Both the position numbers and the translations under genes were made by a program. The notes under the pieces are model-generated. The model had not been told where the DNA came from, did not search any database, and saw only the letters and a list, made by a program, of their open reading frames with translations. 64,000 bases of DNA from Hymenobacter wooponensis (GTDB lineage: Bacteria > Bacteroidota > Bacteroidia > Cytophagales > Hymenobacteraceae). Position 1 is the first letter of the stretch. Each line of letters opens with the position of its first letter. The stretch is taken from positions 124,001 to 188,000 of the forward strand of contig NZ_SRKZ01000003.1 of NCBI RefSeq assembly GCF_004745865.1, given 5' to 3'. This document shows, one piece after another, positions 59,393 through 64,000 of the stretch.

Positions 59393-60535
59393 CTACTTAA
59401 TGCGCAACGTACGGCCCACGCGCAAGGTAGCGGTTCCGCCATTCAAGCGCCGGAGCTGTGCCTGCGAAACACCGTACTTATCAGCAATTTCTGATAGCGT
59501 ATCACCAGAGCGGATTTTGTGCGTGACTACCCGGCGGGCCTGAGTAGGTTTACCACTACTACTGCTGCTCCTGCTACCTCCGCCGCCACTACCAGCTCCC
59601 GGCACACTGCCACCCTTATAGCGCAACGACTTGCTATAATAAGCAAACAGGGCTGAGGTAATCTGGAAGTTGTCCTTGATCAATTTATAATCCGGGAAGT
59701 CGTACATGCGCTCCGGGTCAATCGGGTTGCCTTCGTAGCGTACTTCAAAGTGTAAGTGCGAGCCAGTACTGCGGCCTGTGCTGCCGCCCCAGCCAATCAG
59801 TTGGCCAGCTTTCACAAAGGTTCCTGGCGTAACCAACGACTTCTGCAAGTGCCCATACAGGGTTTCAATGCCATTGTAGTGGCGCACCAGAATATAGTTA
59901 CCATAACCAGAGCCGTCCCATTTTACAATGCGCACCACTCCGTCGAAGGCAGCCTTCACGGAATCCCCAGTTTCCAGGTCTAAGTCTACGCCATAGTGCC
60001 AGCGGTAGCCCCGAAACCCAAAATCAGAGGTCATGGGCGTTGAGGCCAGCGGCATTTTGGCGTAGCGCTGGTTTGCGGGGTCCGTCAGCTTCAGGTTCAG
60101 GGTATCCTTAATCCGGCGCCCATCAACGCGGTACGGGTTAATGTTGTGCGTATCCCAGATGGAGTAATAGCCGGCCACCTGAATCCAGGAAGAGTCGATC
60201 TGTACTTCTTCCTTCACTTCCACAATATGCTGTCCGCCCTCATTTAGGGAACTGGTATCCTCGCTAACGATTGAGAGCTTTTTAGCGGGATTGAAGAAGA
60301 TAGATTTTGCTGCGTCGGAGTTTTCGTCGGGCAGTTCCTCCGTCTCAATCAGGATAGTTGTATCGGGGCGAACGTAGCGAATAGTAGGCGACTTGATGCG
60401 GAAGAAATCCTTCCGAGTGCCCGCCGAGCCCGATTTCGCCTTGGGCTCAGGCACTTTGCGCCGCTGGGCAAGCAGCTGGCCGGGCAAGCCAAGAAACAGC
60501 CCGATCAGTAGCAGCGGCAGCAGCCAGGGTTTCAC
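59393..60535 (-). CDS. M23-family peptidase with C-terminal LysM domain
   Basis: A 380-residue cell-wall enzyme. A signal peptide runs from a GTG at 60535 (VKPWLLPLLLIGLFLGLPGQ). The M23 domain (about 180-310) has the zinc and catalytic residues in WHYGVDLDLETG, LYGHLQKS and SHLHFEVRYEGNP, so it is probably an active endopeptidase. The LysM domain (about 335-380, SGDTLSEIADKYGVSQ) binds peptidoglycan. An ATG at 60601 gives 22 extra residues but would start inside an inverted repeat; the GTG is preferred. It is downstream of trxB. Confidence 0.88.
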   Translation of the reverse strand: MKPWLLPLLLIGLFLGLPGQLLAQRRKVPEPKAKSGSAGTRKDFFRIKSPTIRYVRPDTTILIETEELPDENSDAAKSIFFNPAKKLSIVSEDTSSLNEGGQHIVEVKEEVQIDSSWIQVAGYYSIWDTHNINPYRVDGRRIKDTLNLKLTDPANQRYAKMPLASTPMTSDFGFRGYRWHYGVDLDLETGDSVKAAFDGVVRIVKWDGSGYGNYILVRHYNGIETLYGHLQKSLVTPGTFVKAGQLIGWGGSTGRSTGSHLHFEVRYEGNPIDPERMYDFPDYKLIKDNFQITSALFAYYSKSLRYKGGSVPGAGSGGGGSRSSSSSGKPTQARRVVTHKIRSGDTLSEIADKYGVSQAQLRRLNGGTATLRVGRTLRIK

Positions 60536-60564
60536 ATTATTCAGCAAGGGCAATAGGGTAAAGA

Positions 60565-60684
60565 GTGAAGTGGTGAGGTTATGATGCTGTAAAATGGCCA
60601 TATGGTGTGCGTTCCAACGGACAAAACATCTTCTGTCTTGTCCGTTGGCACCAAATTGGCCATTTCACAACTTCACAATTTCAC
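60565..60684. repeat. nested inverted repeat between trxB and the peptidase gene
   Basis: Core: CCAACGGACAA / TTGTCCGTTGG (60614-60624 / 60638-60648). Next: AATGGCCA / TGGCCATT (60593-60600 / 60657-60664). Outer, imperfect: GTGAAGTGGTGAGG-like arms near 60565 and 60666-60684. Confidence 0.72.
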
Positions 60685-61632
60685 TTAATGGTCGCCGAGA
60701 GCCGCCAAGTAGCGCTCTGCATCCAGCGCCGCCATACAACCTGAGCCAGCAGCCGTAACTGCCTGACGGTAGGTATAATCCTGCACGTCGCCGCAGGCAA
60801 ATACCCCATCAACGTTTGTTTTAGCAGTACCCGGAATAGTTTTCAGGTATCCCTGCTCATCGTGGTGCAGGTAAGGCTGGAATATTTTTGAGTTTGGCTC
60901 GTGACCGATGGCTACGAAGAAGCCTTCAACGGATAAATCACGCGTTTCGTGTGTAAGCACATTTTTAACGCGCACAGCTTCCACGGCGTGCTCACCCAAA
61001 ATCTCATCGGTTACGGTGTTCCAAAGCACCTCAATTTTGGGGTTATCTATCACGCGCTTCTGCATGATTTTCGACGCGCGCATCTCCCCTTTCCGAACCA
61101 CCATGTACACCTTGTTGCACAGATTAGCCAGATAGGTAGCTTCTTCAGCCGCCGTATCTCCGGCGCCTACAATCACTACATCTTTGCCCCGGTAGAAGAA
61201 TCCGTCGCAGACAGCACATGCTGATACGCCCGAGCCATTTAGCCGCTGCTCCGAAGGCAGGCCTAGCCACTTAGCCGACGCCCCGGTTGCAATAATCACG
61301 GTGTCGGCCGTCAGCTCCAGCTGCTCATCAATAGTAACGCGGTGCGGGTGACCAGAAAAGTCAACTGAGGTAGCAATACCGTAACGGATATCAGTGCCGA
61401 ATCGTGCCGCCTGCTTTCTCAGGTCCTCCATCATTTCGGGGCCCATGATACCATCTGGGTAGCCCGGAAAGTTTTCTACATCGTTGGTGATAGTCAGCTG
61501 CCCGCCAGGCTGCAGCCCTTGGTACATAACGGGCTTAAGGTTAGCGCGGGCCGCATAAATAGCTGCTGTATAGCCTGCTGGACCAGATCCGATAATCAAA
61601 CACTTTATGTGTTCGGGGGAAGTATTCTCCAT
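60685..61632 (-). CDS. trxB: thioredoxin-disulphide reductase
   Basis: A 315-residue flavoenzyme that reduces thioredoxin with NADPH. FAD motif IIGSGPAGYTAAIYAARA, redox pair C139-x-x-C142 (ACAVCDGFF), NADPH motif VGAGDTAAEEATYL and the late FACGDVQDYTYRQA are all intact. The ATG at 61632 is used. A TACCTTTG promoter with GCACC flank lies 56 bp upstream. Confidence 0.96.
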   Translation of the reverse strand: MENTSPEHIKCLIIGSGPAGYTAAIYAARANLKPVMYQGLQPGGQLTITNDVENFPGYPDGIMGPEMMEDLRKQAARFGTDIRYGIATSVDFSGHPHRVTIDEQLELTADTVIIATGASAKWLGLPSEQRLNGSGVSACAVCDGFFYRGKDVVIVGAGDTAAEEATYLANLCNKVYMVVRKGEMRASKIMQKRVIDNPKIEVLWNTVTDEILGEHAVEAVRVKNVLTHETRDLSVEGFFVAIGHEPNSKIFQPYLHHDEQGYLKTIPGTAKTNVDGVFACGDVQDYTYRQAVTAAGSGCMAALDAERYLAALGDH

Positions 61633-61687
61633 GAGTATGAAAGGGCACACGCTGCTGCCTGCGCCATGAGAGGTTTACTAGGGGGTG

Positions 61688-61695
61688 CAAAGGTA
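61688..61695 (-). promoter_or_regulatory. TAnnTTTG promoter of trxB
   Basis: TACCTTTGCACC on the minus strand, the same octamer and flank as at mnmA. Confidence 0.6.
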
Positions 61696-61759
61696 ATGGT
61701 TGCAGCGCGAGGTTCTACTGTCGAAGCACTACCTCAACGCTAGGCCACCATACACTAAC

Positions 61760-61790
61760 AAAAAACCCCAACGGTAAGGTCGGGGTTTTT
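61760..61790 (-). terminator. rpoD terminator
   Basis: AAAAACCCC...GGGGTTTTT inverted repeat, 20 bp after the rpoD stop, giving a T-run on the minus strand. Confidence 0.85.
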
Positions 61791-61810
61791 AGCGGATAGG
61801 GTAAAATTCC

Positions 61811-62674
61811 TTATCCCAAGTAGGGCTTCAGAGCTTTGGAGCGTGAAGTATGACGCAGACGACGGATAGCTTTCTCCTTGATCTGGCGCACCCGCTCACG
61901 GGTTAGGTTGAACTTCTCGCCAATCTCCTCCAGGGTCAGGGAGTGTTCACCGTTCAAACCGAAATACAGCGTGATAACGTCAGCTTCGCGTTTAGTGAGC
62001 GTGCTAAGGGCGCGCTGCACTTCCTTGCGGAGCGAGTCGTTCATCAGGCCAGTGTCCGGCGACTCTTCATCTTCGTTTTCGAGAACGTCGAGCAAACGGT
62101 TTTCCTCACCTTGCACGAAGGGAGCATCTACCGATACGTGGCGGCCCGATATTTTCAGGGTATCAACTACTTCAGAAGTAGTCAGCTCCAGAACTTCGGC
62201 AATTTCTTCGGGCGAGGGCTCACGCTCGAATTTCTGCTCCAGCTCGGAGAACGATTTGCTGATTTTATTCAAAGAGCCTACCCGATTCAGGGGCAGACGT
62301 ACAATGCGCGACTGTTCGGCCAGCGCTTGCAGAATGGACTGGCGAATCCACCATACGGCATAAGAAATAAACTTAAAGCCGCGGGTTTCATCAAAGCGCT
62401 TAGCAGCTTTGATCAGACCAAGGTTGCCCTCGTTGATCAAGTCACCCAGCGACAGACCCTGGTTCTGGTACTGCTTAGCCACCGACACCACGAAGCGAAG
62501 GTTGGCTTTGGTCAGTTTTTCCAGCGCCTGCTGGTCACCTTCCTTAATGCGTTGCGCCAGCGTTACCTCCTCGTCGGGGGTTAGCAGATCTACCTTACCA
62601 ATCTCCTGGAGATATTTATCCAGCGACTGGCTTTCGCGGTTGGTAATCTGCTTGCTGATTTTTAGCTGTCTCAT
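61811..62674 (-). CDS. rpoD: primary RNA polymerase sigma factor (short Bacteroidota type)
   Basis: A 287-residue sigma-70. It begins [20 protein letters not shown], runs into region 1.2 ([12 protein letters not shown]) and lacks region 1.1. Region 2 shows [20 protein letters not shown] and [15 protein letters not shown], region 3 [14 protein letters not shown], and region 4.2 [20 protein letters not shown]. This is the size and order of the Bacteroidota primary sigma that reads TAnnTTTG promoters, as found throughout the window. It is downstream of pnp with a terminator between. Confidence 0.95.
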   Translation of the reverse strand: MRQLKISKQITNRESQSLDKYLQEIGKVDLLTPDEEVTLAQRIKEGDQQALEKLTKANLRFVVSVAKQYQNQGLSLGDLINEGNLGLIKAAKRFDETRGFKFISYAVWWIRQSILQALAEQSRIVRLPLNRVGSLNKISKSFSELEQKFEREPSPEEIAEVLELTTSEVVDTLKISGRHVSVDAPFVQGEENRLLDVLENEDEESPDTGLMNDSLRKEVQRALSTLTKREADVITLYFGLNGEHSLTLEEIGEKFNLTRERVRQIKEKAIRRLRHTSRSKALKPYLG

Positions 62675-62747
62675 TGCGGGCGCGAGAGAGTTGAAGTGTT
62701 AATGCTTGGAAACGTCCTGTTGATCCGGTATACGAGGGATACCCAAA

Positions 62748-62791
62748 CGCGGGTACCGGGGTCAGTTGTGAGCAACACCCCGGTACCCGCG
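62748..62791 (-). terminator. pnp terminator
   Basis: Perfect 15-bp GC-rich inverted repeat (CGCGGGTACCGGGGT arm) with a 14-nt loop, 16 bp past the pnp stop. Confidence 0.78.
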
Positions 62792-62807
62792 AAAGTTCGG
62801 CAGAGGG

Positions 62808-64000
62808 TTACTGCGCGGTTCCGTTTGAGTCGGCGGCGCGCTCCGGCTTCGGCAGCAGCACTTTCCGCGACAGACGATATTTACCGGTTTTCTTGTCGAT
62901 GTCCAACAATTTAACGTCAATTTCCTGTCCTACTTCCAGTACGCCTTCCAGCGCGGCTAGGCGCTCGTGCGATACTTCGGAAATGTGCAACAGGCCATCT
63001 TTACCCGGCATAATTTCTACGAAGGCACCATAAGGCTGAATGCTACGTACTTTGCCTTTATAGGTGGCTCCTACTTCTGGCACGGCAGCAATAGCCTGAA
63101 TGCGGCTGATAGCAGCCTGCATGTCTTCCTGGTTAGAAGCGAAGATGCTAACGTGGCCTTTCTCGTCCTTCTCCTCGATGATAACCGTGGCATTGGTATC
63201 CTTCTGGATCTGCTGAATCACCTTACCACCTGGTCCGATTACGGCACCGATAAATTCTTTATCGATGAGCATCTTGTGTGAGCGAGGCGTATGAGGCTTC
63301 AGCTCAGCGGCAGGAGCAGAAATAGTCTTAGCCATCTCACCCAAAATGTGCAAACGGCCTTCGCGAGCCTGGTGCAGCGCCTTGGTCAGGATTTCGTTGC
63401 TCAAGCCTTGGATTTTGATGTCCATCTGGCAAGCTACGATGCCTTTCTCGGTGCCGGTTACTTTGAAGTCCATGTCACCGAGGTGGTCTTCATCGCCGAG
63501 GATGTCCGAAAGCACAGCATACTCGCCGGTTTCTTTATCCTGTACAAGGCCCATGGCAATGCCCGATACGGCCGCCCGAACTTTGATACCAGCGTCCATC
63601 AGGGCTAGCGAACCAGCGCACACCGTAGCCATCGACGAGGAGCCATTCGACTCCAGAATGTCCGACACGATGCGGATGGTGTAGGGATTCTCCTCTTCAG
63701 GGGGCAACACCTTCTTCAAGGAGCGCATAGCCAAGTTGCCGTGGCCTACTTCCCGACGGCCCGGGCCACGGTTTGGCTTCACCTCACCGGTTGAGAAGGC
63801 GGGGAAGTTGTAGTGCAACATGAACTTGTTGTAGCCCGACTGCATAGCCGAGTCAATAATCTGCTCATCAAGCTTAGTACCCAGGGCAACCGTAGTCAAC
63901 GACTGGGTCTCGCCGCGGGTAAACAGCGAAGAGCCGTGCGCACCGGGCAGGTAATTAACCTCCGACCAGATAGGACGGATTTCCGTCAACTGACGACCAT
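62808..64000 (-). CDS. pnp: polyribonucleotide nucleotidyltransferase, C-terminal part
   Basis: The last 397 codons of PNPase; the gene runs off the right edge and no start is in the window. The visible part has the second RNase PH core ([47 protein letters not shown] with metal-binding Asp), a KH domain ([16 protein letters not shown]) and an S1 domain ([20 protein letters not shown]). It degrades RNA from the 3' end with phosphate. The frame continues upstream as [11 protein letters not shown], a family motif. Confidence 0.96.
   Translation of the reverse strand, partial: GRQLTEIRPIWSEVNYLPGAHGSSLFTRGETQSLTTVALGTKLDEQIIDSAMQSGYNKFMLHYNFPAFSTGEVKPNRGPGRREVGHGNLAMRSLKKVLPPEEENPYTIRIVSDILESNGSSSMATVCAGSLALMDAGIKVRAAVSGIAMGLVQDKETGEYAVLSDILGDEDHLGDMDFKVTGTEKGIVACQMDIKIQGLSNEILTKALHQAREGRLHILGEMAKTISAPAAELKPHTPRSHKMLIDKEFIGAVIGPGGKVIQQIQKDTNATVIIEEKDEKGHVSIFASNQEDMQAAISRIQAIAAVPEVGATYKGKVRSIQPYGAFVEIMPGKDGLLHISEVSHERLAALEGVLEVGQEIDVKLLDIDKKTGKYRLSRKVLLPKPERAADSNGTAQ

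Noticed and set aside
1..64000. tRNA, rRNA or other classic RNA genes
   Set aside because: No cloverleaf, rRNA core sequence or known riboswitch motif was recognised on either strand by reading; a covariance-model search would be decisive.

Overview
The window comes from a GC-rich member of the Bacteroidota, most likely Hymenobacter or a close relative in the Cytophagales. The evidence is mixed but consistent: a short primary sigma factor without region 1.1, promoters of the form TAnnTTTG, a type IX secretion (T9SS) C-terminal sorting domain, a TonB-dependent receptor with a carboxypeptidase-like N-terminal domain, an HU-CCDC81/SPOR protein, DUF2911, bacillithiol deacetylase BshB1 and a histone H1-like protein. 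The genus is an inference from protein style. No rRNA or tRNA gene was found.

Layout. 1-6.3 kb: the start of a RES toxin with its Xre/MbcA/ParS antitoxin, divergent from kptA, then an HD hydrolase, a tiny lipoprotein, gyrA and a secreted TPR protein. 6.3-8.5 kb: a clearly AT-rich stretch with 1.15 kb of non-coding DNA and one unrecognised gene that has a strong hairpin in its first codons. 8.6-14.8 kb: a surface-glycan group (GT39 transferase, phosphodiesterase, sugar epimerase, LAB_N membrane protein, GT2 transferase) and a small outer-membrane protein. 14.9-22.9 kb: the complete histidine pathway on the minus strand in the order hisG-D-C-B-H-A-F-IE, preceded by an unlisted 26-codon leader peptide with six histidines among its last eleven residues. 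23-36 kb: DUF2911 protein, TonB-dependent receptor with rpe, a zinc-ribbon protein, a T9SS-exported subtilase, two paralogous lipoproteins, mnmA, a divergent TrpF-like barrel, a DinB-like protein and trmB. 36-47 kb: a minus-strand envelope block read TPR protein, outer-membrane barrel, HU/SPOR protein, ExbB, ExbD, TonB, then folC. 47-54 kb: a lipoprotein, a carboxypeptidase-like/alpha-beta-hydrolase fusion, a second RES-Xre pair, holA and tyrS from face-to-face promoters, and a histone H1-like gene. 54-64 kb: an alpha-oxoamine synthase (serine palmitoyltransferase candidate), a biotin carboxylase, bshB1, an aldo/keto reductase, a LysM/M23 peptidase, trxB, the primary sigma factor and the 3' part of pnp.

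The most interesting signals are non-coding. (1) The his leader peptide is followed by mutually exclusive RNA pairings, the layout expected for ribosome-mediated attenuation. (2) The 7-mer CTAGGCC/GGCCTAG occurs about 70 times by hand count, several-fold above chance, often extended to CTAGGCCAC or CTAGGCCAGT and lying both in genes and in hairpins. (3) Several within-operon gaps, especially in the his operon, hold perfect or near-perfect inverted repeats of unrelated sequence. (4) Both toxin-antitoxin promoters carry small repeated elements that look like operators. Functional statements about these are inferences; the repeats themselves were read directly.
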